Below, one piece after another: positions 8,506 through 17,986 of a stretch of DNA of 64,000 nt. Origin of the DNA: Oleiagrimonas sp963821885 (GTDB lineage: Bacteria > Pseudomonadota > Gammaproteobacteria > Xanthomonadales > Rhodanobacteraceae); NCBI GenBank assembly GCA_963821885.1, contig CAWGFN010000002.1, forward strand, positions 124,001-188,000, read 5' to 3'. The number at the start of each line of letters is the position of its first letter. Position 1 is the stretch's first letter. Below the pieces are notes generated by a model. The model was not told where the DNA came from. It worked only from the letters and a program-made list of their open reading frames with translations, and made no database searches. The translations under genes and the position numbers were made by a program.

Positions 8506-9303
8506 TCAGGAGGCGAGCCGGGCGGCCCAGTCGATGCCGGTGTCGCCGATGGCGATGAATTCGGGATTGAGCAGCGAGTCCTTGGTGTTGTAGCGCAGCG
8601 GCTGGCCATCCAGGCGAACCACGTCGCCGCCGGCCTGCTCGAGCACGCAGTGCGCCGCGGCGGTGTCCCACTCGGAGGTCGGGCCGGCGCGCAGGTACAG
8701 ATCCGCGTCGCCGCGCGCGACCAGGCAGAACTTCAGCGAGGACCCGCGCGGCACCAGCTCGTGCTCGCCCAGCTTCGCCATCAGCGCCTGCTGGCGCGCG
8801 TTGCCGTGCGAGCGGCTGCCGGCGACCACCAGCGGCGTGGCCGCTTGCCGCACATGGATGGACACGGGCTCGCTCGCCGGGGTCTCCTGGCGAAACGCGC
8901 CCTGCCCCTCGCGGGCGTAGTACAGGTCGCCGGACACCGGCGTCTGCACCACGCCGAGCACGCTGCGGTGATGCTCGATCAGGGCGATGTTGACGGTGAA
9001 CTCGCCGTTGCGCTTGACGAACTCGCGGGTGCCGTCGAGCGGATCGACCAGCCAGTAGCGGTCCCACGCGCGACGCGTGTCCCAGGCGATGTCGGCCGAT
9101 TCCTCCGACAGCACCGGAATGTCCGGCGTCAGCGCCCGCAGGCTGTCGACGATGATGCGATGCGAGGCCAGGTCGGCGGCGGTCAGTGGCGAGTCGTCGT
9201 CCTTGTGCTCGACGTCGAAGTCGCGCTCGTAGACTTCGAGGATGGCGTCACCCGCGCGGCGGGCGATGTCGATGACCCCGCGGGTCAGCTCGTCGGCATT
9301 CAT
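8506..9303 (-). CDS. cysQ: 3'(2'),5'-bisphosphate nucleotidase CysQ
   Basis: A 265-residue member of the inositol-monophosphatase fold that removes the 3'-phosphate from pAp/PAPS, a by-product of sulfate assimilation. Metal-binding motifs are visible: LSEESA at 65-70, the DPLDGTREF signature at 87-95 and SEWDTAAAH near 214. The active site is Mg2+-dependent and Li+-sensitive in this family. Its start ATG overlaps the TGA of the upstream small gene (ATGA), so translation is coupled. The PLDGTREF variant separates it from the IMPase-like gene at 10558, which is probably a histidinol-phosphatase. Confidence 0.94.
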   Translation of the reverse strand: MNADELTRGVIDIARRAGDAILEVYERDFDVEHKDDDSPLTAADLASHRIIVDSLRALTPDIPVLSEESADIAWDTRRAWDRYWLVDPLDGTREFVKRNGEFTVNIALIEHHRSVLGVVQTPVSGDLYYAREGQGAFRQETPASEPVSIHVRQAATPLVVAGSRSHGNARQQALMAKLGEHELVPRGSSLKFCLVARGDADLYLRAGPTSEWDTAAAHCVLEQAGGDVVRLDGQPLRYNTKDSLLNPEFIAIGDTGIDWAARLAS

Positions 9304-9725
9304 GCCGCCACCTCCGGACTCACGCGTTCATGCACACGGATCACCTGACCCTTCCCGGTCCGGTCCAGGCGCGTCGGACGCGGCAGGTTCTCGTCGGCAG
9401 CGCAGAAGACAAGGCGATCGCCCTCGAGCTCGTAGATGGCCGGGAACGTCTTGCCGGCATCGGCGCCTGCGGTGTCGGTCCAGTCGATGGTCTTTGGAGT
9501 GGCCGTGGGATCGAGCTCGAACGTGCCCTCGATCACGACCTCACCATCGGCGCGCGTGACCACGAAGCGGTTGCCTTCGAAGCGGCAATAAGGATGGCTG
9601 CCGTAGTCTTCCTCCGGTGCAACCACGCCCCCGGCCTCGCAATGGGTCTGCTGCCAGGTGCCCTGCAGCCGCTCGACCTCGCGGGCCATGGCATCGCCCC
9701 GTTCCGGGCACGTGTCATCGATCAT
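9300..9725 (-). CDS. Small TIGR03067-like domain protein, function unknown
   Basis: A 141-residue soluble protein with no signal peptide. The opening REVERLQGTWQQT and the later FEGNRFVV and GTFELDPTATPKTIDW resemble the beta-rich TIGR03067 (lipocalin-like) domain, best known from planctomycetes. It sits between nudE and cysQ and overlaps cysQ by four bases. Co-expression with nucleotide clean-up enzymes is therefore likely, but no activity can be assigned. The family call rests on motif memory only. Confidence 0.7.
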   Translation of the reverse strand: MIDDTCPERGDAMAREVERLQGTWQQTHCEAGGVVAPEEDYGSHPYCRFEGNRFVVTRADGEVVIEGTFELDPTATPKTIDWTDTAGADAGKTFPAIYELEGDRLVFCAADENLPRPTRLDRTGKGQVIRVHERVSPEVAA

Positions 9726-9735
9726 GCTGGTTCCT

Positions 9736-10293
9736 TCAGGGATGGTAGCGGCCGGCGAGGTATTCGCGGGCCATGAACAGCGCGGCGATGGTGCGGCCCT
9801 CGGTGACGTCCTCGCGGGCCAGCAGCAGATGCAGTTCCGACATCGACCACGGCACCACGTCCAGCGGCTCCGGCTCGTCACCGGGCAGCGATTCGGGGTA
9901 AAGGTCGCGTGCCAGAACCACGTTGGTGACGTGCGTCATGTAGGCCGGCGACAGCGACAGCGACCCGATGTGCTTGAGACGACGCGCGCCATGGCCGGCT
10001 TCTTCCTTGAGCTCGCGGTCGGCGGCCTGCTCGACGCTTTCGTCGCGATCCATGCGGCCCTTGGGCAGGCCCAGTTCGTAGTGGTCCAGCCCCACGCCGT
10101 ATTCGCGCACCAGCAGCACGGTGTCGTCATCGCGCATGGGCACGATGATCACCGCGCCGAGGCCGGAGCTCAGCAGTCGTTCGTGGGTCCGCCGCTCGCC
10201 GTTGGAGAACTCCAGGTCCACTTCCTCGATGTTGAGGAAGCGGCTGCGCTCGACCTTGCGGGTATCGTGGATGATCGGGTACTTGCGGGCCAT
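9736..10293 (-). CDS. nudE: ADP compounds hydrolase NudE (Nudix)
   Basis: A 185-residue Nudix hydrolase. The full Nudix box runs from G79 to G100: G-x5-E-x7-REL-x-EE-x-G, seen as GRMDRDE then RELKEEAG. NudE enzymes hydrolyse ADP-ribose, Ap3A and NADH. The preceding REYGVGLDHYELGLPKG and the length fit NudE rather than NudF. It leads the group nudE, small gene, cysQ, mazG, with only 10 bases to the next start. The chosen ATG (MARKYPIIHD) gives the normal family N-terminus. Confidence 0.92.
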   Translation of the reverse strand: MARKYPIIHDTRKVERSRFLNIEEVDLEFSNGERRTHERLLSSGLGAVIIVPMRDDDTVLLVREYGVGLDHYELGLPKGRMDRDESVEQAADRELKEEAGHGARRLKHIGSLSLSPAYMTHVTNVVLARDLYPESLPGDEPEPLDVVPWSMSELHLLLAREDVTEGRTIAALFMAREYLAGRYHP

Positions 10294-10471
10294 CGGGGCA
10301 TTGTACGCGGTGCAGGTTGCAGGTGAAGTGATGAGGGCCGGGGACGAGGGGCCAGGGGCGGGAATCGGCCTCTTGTGGCGTGTTGCCTGCCGTGGGTCCA
10401 CACATGCAGGCATGCGCAGGGCGCACACCGTGCGATCGCACAACGCCGTAGGGCGGGCACGGTCCGCCATG

Positions 10472-10510
10472 TCGGACGAAGTCCGATCTGCGCCGGCGCC
10501 TCACGGCGCA
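10472..10510. repeat. Two adjacent intergenic hairpins
   Basis: Between nudE and the IMPase-like gene, a 264-base gap contains TCGGAC-gaa-GTCCGA (10472-10486) and TGCGCCG / CGGCGCA (10489-10510). They are preceded by GTAGGGCGGGCACGGTCCGCC. The layout resembles dispersed palindromic intergenic repeats common in xanthomonads; no second copy was noticed in this window. The rest of the gap shows no gene. Confidence 0.45.
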
Positions 10511-10557
10511 ACCGTATCGAAGCCCGATCTCCTCGGCCCGCGCGGTACCTCCTGGTT

Positions 10558-11355
10558 TCACCCCTGGCCTTTCGCCTTGACCATCCGCCCCAGCACCTCG
10601 CCGTGCAGCGCCGGCACCGCGGCCAGCACGCTGGTGGTGTCCAGGCCGACCTCGCCGCCATCGAGGTCGCTGAACACGCCGCCGGCCTCGCGCACGATCA
10701 CCGCCAGCGCGGCGATGTCGAGGATGTTCACGTCCGACTCGATCACCACGTCCAGGCCGCCGCGCGCCAGCAGGTGGTAATGGCAGAAATCGCCGTAGCC
10801 GCGGATGCGGTTGCTGTCGCGGATCAGCTGGCCCAGCGCATCCCAGCGCGCATCGCGCGTGAGCGTGGCGATGTTGCCGGTGGAGATCGACGCCTGCGCC
10901 AGGTCCGCGGTGTCGGCCACGCGCGCCGGCTCGCCGTCGACGAAGGCGCCGCCGCCCACGCAGGCCCACATGGTCTCGCCGAAGATCGGCGCCGAGGACA
11001 CGCCCAGCACCAGCCGGCCCTGGTGCATCAGGGCGATCTGCGTGGACAGGAACGGCGTGCGCCGCACGAAGCTCTTGGTGCCGTCGAGCGGGTCGACCAG
11101 CCACAGGAACGCGCTGTCGGCATCGCCCTGGCGGCCGAATTCCTCGCCGAGGAAGGCGTGGTCCGGGAATCGCGCGGTGATGATCTCGCGAATGGCTTTC
11201 TCCGCCTCGCGGTCGGCCACCGTGACCGGCGTGGCGTCGGCCTTGTGCTCGACCGTGGCGCCATGACGCCAGTAGTGCACGATCACCTCGGCGGCGGCGC
11301 GCGCGGCCTCGCGCGCGACCTCCAGCGCGGCATCCAGGGACAGTATCTCGCTCAA
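10558..11355 (-). CDS. hisN: Inositol-monophosphatase-family phosphatase, probable histidinol-phosphatase
   Basis: A 265-residue Mg2+-dependent phosphatase. Metal-site motifs are GEEFG (70-74), DPLDGTKSF (88-96) and the C-terminal DILDI-type site (VNILDIAAL). The central GDFCHYHLLARGGLD resembles the GDCYAY segment of HisN-type histidinol-phosphatases, so that activity is favoured over inositol phosphatase; this is inference. The start is a TTG that overlaps the gspN TGA (TTGA), preceded by GGGAGAAG, so it is translationally coupled to gspN. It is a paralogue of cysQ 1.2 kb away. Confidence 0.8.
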   Translation of the reverse strand: MSEILSLDAALEVAREAARAAAEVIVHYWRHGATVEHKADATPVTVADREAEKAIREIITARFPDHAFLGEEFGRQGDADSAFLWLVDPLDGTKSFVRRTPFLSTQIALMHQGRLVLGVSSAPIFGETMWACVGGGAFVDGEPARVADTADLAQASISTGNIATLTRDARWDALGQLIRDSNRIRGYGDFCHYHLLARGGLDVVIESDVNILDIAALAVIVREAGGVFSDLDGGEVGLDTTSVLAAVPALHGEVLGRMVKAKGQG

Positions 11356-12113
11356 GGCTCTTCTCCCATCATCAGTCCGCCGTAACGGCGAAGGTGCAGC
11401 GATCCGTCGGCGTCCGGCGCGCCCAGCTGCGCCAGCACGCGGCGCAACGCCGGATCACCGCCGCGCGGCTTCAGGTCGGCATCCAGGCGCCAGCCCAGGG
11501 TCGAGGCCTGCGCCGTGCCGGACAGGGACAGCGGGCCGCCGCCGTCGGACAGGCGCGCTTGCAGCAACGCGCCGGCGCGTTCGCGCAGCTCGGCATGCAG
11601 GTCGCCGAGGGCGATGGTCCTGGCGCCATCGGCCAGGGCCGCGCCGCGCCAGTCCAGGTGGCCGCGCAGCTCGCTCGGCCAGTCGTCGCGGATCACCAGG
11701 CGCGGCAGGTCCAGCACCATCTCGCCGCGCGGCAGGAGATGGTCCGGCCCGAACGACACCGGCAGCCGCGCGACGTCCAGCGTGGCATGCACGTCCTCGC
11801 CGAGCAGCATGTCGCCGTGCCGTGACAGCTGCGCGCGACCCCGCAGCAGGGGGCCGTTCACGGCCAGGTGCAGATCGGGACGCCCGACCAGGCTCAGGCG
11901 CGACAGCGTCCAGCGCACCGTGCCCACGGGCATGCCCGCGTAGGCCACGCCCTCGGCGCGCCCGTTCCAGACACTGCCGTGCACGGCCCGCACCTGCACG
12001 CCATGCAGCCGCGGGGCCGCCATGCGCCAGGCCCAGGACGCGGGAAAGAAGGCCGCCAGCAACAGCACGGCCAGCAGCAGCCCGAACACGACGCCGAGCA
12101 CCCAACGTTTCAT
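11352..12113 (-). CDS. gspN: Type II secretion system protein N (GspN)
   Basis: A 253-residue inner-membrane protein. One N-terminal membrane segment (VLGVVFGLLLAVLLLAAFF) precedes a periplasmic domain. That domain has the GspN pattern VRAVHGSVWNGRAEGVAYAG near 43-62, close to the family's W-x-G motif. GspN is an accessory component of the type II secretion machine. No other gsp gene is visible in 64 kb. It is preceded by GGGAGG seven bases from the ATG and overlaps the downstream phosphatase gene by four bases. Confidence 0.85.
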   Translation of the reverse strand: MKRWVLGVVFGLLLAVLLLAAFFPASWAWRMAAPRLHGVQVRAVHGSVWNGRAEGVAYAGMPVGTVRWTLSRLSLVGRPDLHLAVNGPLLRGRAQLSRHGDMLLGEDVHATLDVARLPVSFGPDHLLPRGEMVLDLPRLVIRDDWPSELRGHLDWRGAALADGARTIALGDLHAELRERAGALLQARLSDGGGPLSLSGTAQASTLGWRLDADLKPRGGDPALRRVLAQLGAPDADGSLHLRRYGGLMMGEEP

Positions 12114-12179
12114 CGTTGCGCCTCCCTGCCACAGGCTGGCGCTTGAGTACAAGCGCGCGGGGCGAGGATGATATCGGGC

Positions 12180-13547
12180 ATGAACGACTCCAAGAAACTC
12201 TCCGCCAATGCCGCCCTGGCGGCACGCGACCTGCGCCATGTGTGGCATCCGTGCACCCAGATGCACGACCACGAGACCATCCCCATGGTACCCATCGTGC
12301 GCGGCGAAGGGGCGTGGCTTTTCGACGCCGACGGCAACCGCTACCTGGACGGCATCAGTTCCTGGTGGGTGAACCTGTTCGGCCACGCCAACCCGCGCAT
12401 CGCCGCCGCGCTGGCCGACCAGGCCCGGACCCTGGAGCACGTGATCTTCGCCGGCTTCACCCACGAGCCGGCGCTGCGCCTGGCCGAGGAACTGGTGCGG
12501 GTGACGCCCGACGGGCTCAACCGCGTGTTCTACGGCGACAACGGCTCGTCGGCCATCGAGGTGGCGCTGAAGATGAGCTTCCACTACTGGCGCAACAGCG
12601 GCCACGGCGAGAAAACCCGCTTCATCGCCCTCACCGGCAGCTATCACGGCGAGACGCTCGGCGCGCTGTCCGTAAGCGACGTGGCGCTGTACCGCGCGAC
12701 CTACGCACCGCTGCTGCTGGAGCCGATCCTGGTGCCCTCGCCGGACACCTTCGACGCCGAGCCGGGCGAGTCCGCCGCCGAGGTCGCCGCGCGCCGCCTG
12801 GACGACCTGCGCGCGGTGCTTGAGCAGCACGCGGGCGAAGTCTGCGCGGTCATCGTCGAACCGCTGGTGCAATGCGCCGGCGGCATGCGCATGTACCACC
12901 CGGACTACCTGACCGGCCTGCGCGCGCTGTGCGACGAGTTCGACGTGCACTTCATCGCCGACGAGATCGCGGTCGGCTTCGGCCGCACCGGCACCCTGTT
13001 CGCCTGCGAGCAGGCCGGCGTCGCGCCCGATTTCATGTGCCTGTCCAAGGGACTGACCGCCGGCACCATGGCGCTGTCGGCGGTGCTCACCACCGACGCG
13101 GTGTACGCGGCCTTCTATGACGAATACAACACCGGCAAGGCGTTCCTGCATTCGCACAGCTACACCGGCAACCCGCTGGCCTGCCGCGTGGCGCTGGAGA
13201 CGCTGGCGATCTTCAACGACGAGCCGGTGCTGGAGAGCAATCGCCGCCTGGCCGCGCACCTGGCCGCGCGCCTGGCGCCGCTGCGCGACCACCCGCATGT
13301 CGCCGACGTGCGCCAGACCGGCATGATCGCCGCCGTCGAGCTGGTCCGCGACAAGGCCACGCGCGCGCCCTTCCCGGCCAGCGACCGCCGCGGCATGCGG
13401 GTCTACCTGCACGGCCTGACCCGCGAATGCCTGCTGCGCCCGCTCGGCAACGTGGTCTATTTCATGCCGCCGTACGTGGTCAGCGAGAGCGACATCGACC
13501 ATCTGGTGGACGTGGCCATCGAAGGCATCGAGCGCGCGGTGGCCTGA
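12180..13547 (+). CDS. bioA: Adenosylmethionine-8-amino-7-oxononanoate aminotransferase (BioA)
   Basis: A 455-residue class III PLP aminotransferase. It transfers the amino group of S-adenosylmethionine to KAPA to make DAPA in biotin synthesis. The N-terminal VWHPCTQMHDHE and SSWWVNLFGHANP are BioA signatures. IADEIAVGFGRTG holds the cofactor-binding Asp, and the PLP lysine is K290 in CLSKGLTAG. The ATG at 12180 was preferred over one at 12168 because GAGGA lies at a usable distance only from the former. No other bio gene is adjacent. Confidence 0.94.
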   Translation: MNDSKKLSANAALAARDLRHVWHPCTQMHDHETIPMVPIVRGEGAWLFDADGNRYLDGISSWWVNLFGHANPRIAAALADQARTLEHVIFAGFTHEPALRLAEELVRVTPDGLNRVFYGDNGSSAIEVALKMSFHYWRNSGHGEKTRFIALTGSYHGETLGALSVSDVALYRATYAPLLLEPILVPSPDTFDAEPGESAAEVAARRLDDLRAVLEQHAGEVCAVIVEPLVQCAGGMRMYHPDYLTGLRALCDEFDVHFIADEIAVGFGRTGTLFACEQAGVAPDFMCLSKGLTAGTMALSAVLTTDAVYAAFYDEYNTGKAFLHSHSYTGNPLACRVALETLAIFNDEPVLESNRRLAAHLAARLAPLRDHPHVADVRQTGMIAAVELVRDKATRAPFPASDRRGMRVYLHGLTRECLLRPLGNVVYFMPPYVVSESDIDHLVDVAIEGIERAVA

Positions 13548-13567
13548 GCGCCACGCGCGTTCAGGCC
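13541..13567. terminator. Stop-codon hairpin between convergent bioA and DUF1761 gene
   Basis: GGCCTGA at the end of bioA and TCAGGCC at the end of the opposing gene form a perfect 7-bp inverted repeat that includes both stop codons. It is a possible weak bidirectional terminator; the symmetry could also be chance. Confidence 0.35.
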
Positions 13568-13971
13568 TGGGGCCACATGCCCAGCACCAGGCCGTAGGTG
13601 GTGAACTGCAGCGTGTGGAAGCCGCCATCGAGCAGGAACAGCTTCAGGCTGCGCTGCGCGAACAGGTAGTTGATGCCGAAGCTGGCCGACACCCAGCACA
13701 GCCCGGCCAGGAAACCGGTGCCCATGGCCGTGCGCGGATCCGGCGCCGGGCCCAGGTAGACCGCGAACATGAAGGCGGCGATCAGGCTCAGCACGAACGC
13801 GCCGCCGAGGCTGCGCATGGCCGGCGGCGGACATTCCGGATCGATGCCGGCCTCGCGGCACCATACCCGCTGGAAGACAAAGCCGTACCACAGGCTGCCC
13901 AGCACGAAGCTGGATATCGCGGCCGTCAGCACAGCCCACAATTGGATGCCAAACATGGTCCGGCCGGCCAT
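13561..13971 (-). CDS. DUF1761-family membrane protein
   Basis: A 136-residue protein with four predicted membrane segments (about 8-28, 53-70, 83-103 and 115-133). The motif SFVLGSLWYGFVFQRVW near 20-37 is the DUF1761 signature (LG..WY...F...W). Its function is unknown. The ATG at 13971 gives the full reading; an internal ATG (MFGIQLW, 13956) has GAAGAA at a better distance and may be the true start. It is convergent with bioA. Confidence 0.8.
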   Translation of the reverse strand: MAGRTMFGIQLWAVLTAAISSFVLGSLWYGFVFQRVWCREAGIDPECPPPAMRSLGGAFVLSLIAAFMFAVYLGPAPDPRTAMGTGFLAGLCWVSASFGINYLFAQRSLKLFLLDGGFHTLQFTTYGLVLGMWPQA

Positions 13972-14061
13972 TCTTCACGGGGACAAGACCACAGCATCCC
14001 AGATCGTCACCGGACTGTCATTGCAACCAATGGGGGACTACGTCCGGCTGGGGTTGCCCCC

Positions 14062-15748
14062 TCACCCGCCGCCGTGGGCGCCGTCCAGGCGGGTGCGCAG
14101 GGCCTGCAGGCGCGGCGCCTCGGGGCGCAGCCGGGCCGCCGCCTTCAGCGCCTGGCGGGCGCCCGCGCGATCGCCGGCATCCAGCCGCTTCCCGGCCTGG
14201 TCCAGCCAGGCATCGGCCAGCTTGCGGCGCATCGCGCCCTGGGCCGCGTCGCCCGGCACCAGCTGGCCGAGCACGTTGAGCATCTTGCCGGCTTCGGGCA
14301 GGTCGCCCGAGGCCAGCGCGTTGTCGAAACGCGCGCCGGCGTTGCCGGCCAGGCCCTGCAGGCCCTTGAGCGCGGCGGCATTGTTGCCGTCGATGTTGAG
14401 CACTTCGCTGTACAGGTCGTAGGCGCTGGCCCCCGGCGGCAACAGGAAGTCGCCGGCCGCCAGCGCGGCCTTGGCGCGCGTCAGCAGCTTGTCGACGCGC
14501 GCCTGCTGCCGCGGATCCAGGTGCGACTGCTCGGCCTGGGCCGCATCGCCCTGCGCCGCCTGCAGGCGCGAGCGCATGGCGGCCAGGTCGGCCGAGTGCG
14601 GCGCCAGTTGCGCGGCCTGGTCGACCAGCTTGCCGGCGCTGGCGTAGTCCTGCGCGTCGATCGAGGCGCTGGCGCGCAGCAGCAGGGCCTGCGCGACCTG
14701 GCCCAGGCCGGCCTTGGCCTTGGCGTTGTCGGGATCGATCTTCAGCGCGGCCTGGTACTGCGCCAGCGCATTGTCGTCGCCGTCGCCGCTGACGCGCCCT
14801 TCGCGCAGCGCGTCGTCGGCCTTGGCCAGGTGATCGTCGATGGCGGCCTGCGCCTGCTGGCGCGCCTGCGACAGCGCGGCACGCAGCGACGGCAGGTCGC
14901 CGTAGGTCGGCATCAGCGAGGCAATCCGGCCGATCAGCTCATCGGCCTGGTCGAGGTTGCCGTTGCCCAGCGCGGCTGCGCGCCTGCGCCGCCAGCGCAT
15001 TGCCGACCTGGTCCAGGCCATGCCGCGCCACGGCGTTGTCGGGATCGGCCTCGAGCGCCTGGCGGTACAGCGCCGCCGCGCCGGACGCGCCGTCCAGCTG
15101 CCCCTGGGCGAACGCCGTGCGCGCCTGCGTGATGAGGATGCCGGTCTGCGCCTGGGACTGGCGCGCCTTGACCAACTGCTGCGACAGCGCGTTGACCGCG
15201 TCACCGCCGCCGAGCAGGCTGCGCGCGTCGGACAGCGCGTTCTGCGCGGCGTCGTAGTCATGCTGGGCAATGGCCTGGCGGGCGCGTTCCAGCTCGGCGT
15301 CGCCGACCTTGCGCAGGCCCTCGATGGCCTGTTCGTTGTCCGGCTCGAGCGCGCGCACCGCCTCGTACAGCTCGCGCGCGCTGTTGCCATCGCGGCCCTC
15401 CAGGCGACCGGCGTCCAGCGCCTGGTCGGCGCGTTCCAGCAGGGTGTTGAGCTGGGTCCGTGGCAGCAGGCTGCGCAGCGCGTCCTGGTGGGTCCAGGCC
15501 AGCGCGGCCAGCACGATCGCGAGCAGCGCCAGCAGCAACCACCACCAGCGACGCAGCCCGCGACGCGGTGCCGGCGTCGTCCGCGTGCGTTTCTCGCCCG
15601 GCACGCTGCCTTCGGCGGGTGGCGCGGCCGACGGCGCGGATGGCGCGGCCGCGGTTCGCGAGGTTGATGCCGCGCCCGGCAGCTGATCGAGGTCGCCGAT
15701 ACTGGGCTCGGTACGCCGTCTGGATTCGGGGGGGCGCCGCTCGTTCAT
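14062..15748 (-). CDS. Membrane-anchored TPR-like repeat protein, split by a +1 frameshift at about 14977
   Basis: Across the break this is about 561 residues. There is a cytoplasmic Arg/Pro/Ala-rich N-terminus and one membrane segment at about 68-86 (WWWLLLALLAIVLAALAW). A long periplasmic array of Ala-rich helical repeats follows, typified by LYEAVRALEPDNEQAI and LYRQALEADPDNAVA, which are TPR-like. The frame changes inside ALAAQAR / AALGNGNLDQA. Removing the T at 14977 (an extra A on the coding strand) rejoins the frames. It is probably a scaffold or assembly factor in the envelope, but its partner is unknown. The family is known from xanthomonads as an uncharacterised repeat protein. Confidence 0.75.
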
Positions 15749-15823
15749 GATGCAAACCGCATGCTGTATCGCTAGCAGCTTAGCATCGCGCCAGCGCCGG
15801 CAACGCCCGCCGGGGGTGGGTAT

Positions 15824-17921
15824 TCAGCCAGCAGCCAGACGCTGCACGTCGATCACGTTGGGCAACGCCTCCAGGCGCGCCAGCAGCGTCGAGAGCTGCT
15901 CGAAATCGTGCACGCGCAGGGTGTAGTCCATCTGCGCCTCGCCGGTGCGCGCGAAGATGCGGCTGGAGGACGCCACGATCGGCGTGCCGGCGTTGGTGAT
16001 CACGCCGGTGACGTCCTTCTGCAGGCCCTTGCGGTCGTAGCCGCTGATGCGCACGGTGACCTCGTAGGCGCGTTGCGGCGCGCGCCCCCAGTCGACGTCG
16101 ATCACGCGCTTGGGGTCGCGCCGGGCCAGGCGCGCCAGCGCCGCGCAGTCGGTGCGGTGCACCGACACGCCACGACCCTTGGTGATGTAGCCGCGCACCG
16201 CGTCGCCCGGCAGGGGCTGGCAGCAGCGCGCCAGCGTGGTCATCAGGTCGCCGACGCCCTCCACCTGCATGGCGCCCGGATCGACGCGATCGCTGCGCCG
16301 CGGCGGGGGCTGCCGGGGCTGGCGCGGGCGTCTCCGGCTCGGTCAGCACGCGGGCCACATGGCCCGGGGCAATCTCGCCCAGCGCCAGGGCCACCAGCAG
16401 TTCCTCGCCGTGCTGCAGGCCCAGCTTCGGCGCCAGCTTCTCCGGGTCGCTCTCGCTCAGCGCCAGGCGCCGCAGCTCACGCTCCAGGATATGCTTTCCG
16501 GCCTGCAGGTTGGCCGCGTGGGCGCGACGACGGAACCAGGCGCGCACCTTGTCGCGCGCGCGGCCGGTGTGCAGGTAGCCGGTGTGCGGCGACAGCCAGT
16601 CGCGGCTGGGCTCGCCGTTCTTGGCGGTGAGGATCTCCACGCGATCGCCGCTGCGCGGCGTGTGGGTCAGCGGCACGATGCGGCCGTTGACCTTGGCGCC
16701 GCGGCAGCGATGCCCGACGTCGGTGTGGATGTGGTACGCGAAATCGAGCACCGTGGCGCCACGCGACATGTCCACCACCTCGCCGCGCGGGGTCAGCACG
16801 TAGACGCGATCCTCCTCCAGCGCGTTCTCGAAGTCGGCCATCAGGCCGGCGTCGTCGTCGCTGCGCGACTCCAGCAGCGATCGCATCCAGGCCACCCGCT
16901 TCTCGAACTGCGCGTCGGCCGAGCCGCCTTCCTTGTAGCGCCAGTGCGCGGCCACGCCCAGCTCGTTGTCGTGGTGCATGGCGTGGGTGCGGATCTGCAC
17001 CTCAAGGCTGCGCCCGCCCGGGCCGACCACCGCGGTGTGCAGCGACTGGTAGCCGTTCTGCTTGGGCCGCGCGATGTAGTCGTCGAACTCCTTGGGGATG
17101 TGCGGCCACAACCCGTGCACCACGCCCAGCGCGGCATAGCAGCCGGCCACGTCGTCGACCAGCACGCGCAACGCGCGGATGTCGTACAGCTCGTCGAAAT
17201 CCAGATGCTTGCGCTGCATCTTCTTCCAGATCGAATGGATGTGCTTGGGCCGGCCGGCGATCTCCGCCTTGATGCCGGCGTCGGCGAGCGCCTTGCCGAG
17301 GGTGTCGATGCATTCGCGGATGAAGCTCTCGCGGTCGGCGCGGCGTTCATCGAGCAACCTGGCGATGCGCTTGTAGACGTCCGGCTGGGTGTAGCGGAAG
17401 GCCAGGTCCTCCAGCTCCCACTTGAGCTGCCAGATGCCCAGGCGGTTGGCCAGCGGCGCATGGATGTCGGCGGTCAGCTGCGCCAGGCGGCGCGCCTCCT
17501 CGGGCGGCAGCGTCGCCGCCTCGCGCATGCGCAGCAACTGGCGCACCAGCAGCACGAAGACCACGCGCACGTCGCGGATGATCGCCAGCAGCAGCCGCCG
17601 CAGGCCTTCGCTGGCGCCGCTGCGCTCGGCGTGCAGCGCCCATACCTTCTCGGCGGCGAACTGGCCCTCGACCAGCCGCACCAGCGGCGCCGGCAGGTCC
17701 TTCTGCGCCGCCTGCCAGGCGGCCGGTTCCGTCTCGGCCAGCGCGAACCAGGCCGCCGAGGCCCGGGTTTCGGCATCGCAGCGCAGGGAATCGAGCAGGT
17801 CCAGCGTCTGCGTCAGCCGCGCGCGCCGTTCGGCCGACAGGCCCGCGCACGCGGCGAGCGCCGCATCGAGCAGCGGCGAGGCGACGGCATCGTGCCCTGG
17901 ATCGGGTGACGGGGTGGACAT
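15824..17921 (-). CDS. relA: RelA-type (p)ppGpp synthetase, split by a +1 frameshift at 16305-16309
   Basis: About 698 residues across the break. It makes (p)ppGpp from ATP and GTP/GDP during amino-acid starvation. The N-terminal hydrolase-like domain lacks the HD..ED metal motif, which points to RelA, not SpoT. Synthetase motifs follow: KHIHSIWKKM, YDIRALRVLV, FDDYIARPKQNGYQSLHTAV and ELGVAAHWRYKEG. A TGS domain comes next (YVLTPRGEVVDM). After the break there is a zinc-finger/ACT region (LARCCQPLPGDAV, then VRISGYDRKGLQKDV). The shift lies at or near a run of five G on the + strand; dropping one base links PAAP to PRRSDRVDPGAMQVEG. As E. coli RelA is 744 residues, the protein is otherwise complete. 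Confidence 0.88.
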
Positions 17922-17986
17922 GCGATCAGCGTAGTACGAAGCGCGCGGGCGGCGAAATGACCGTATGGCACGACGACATGCGCGGT

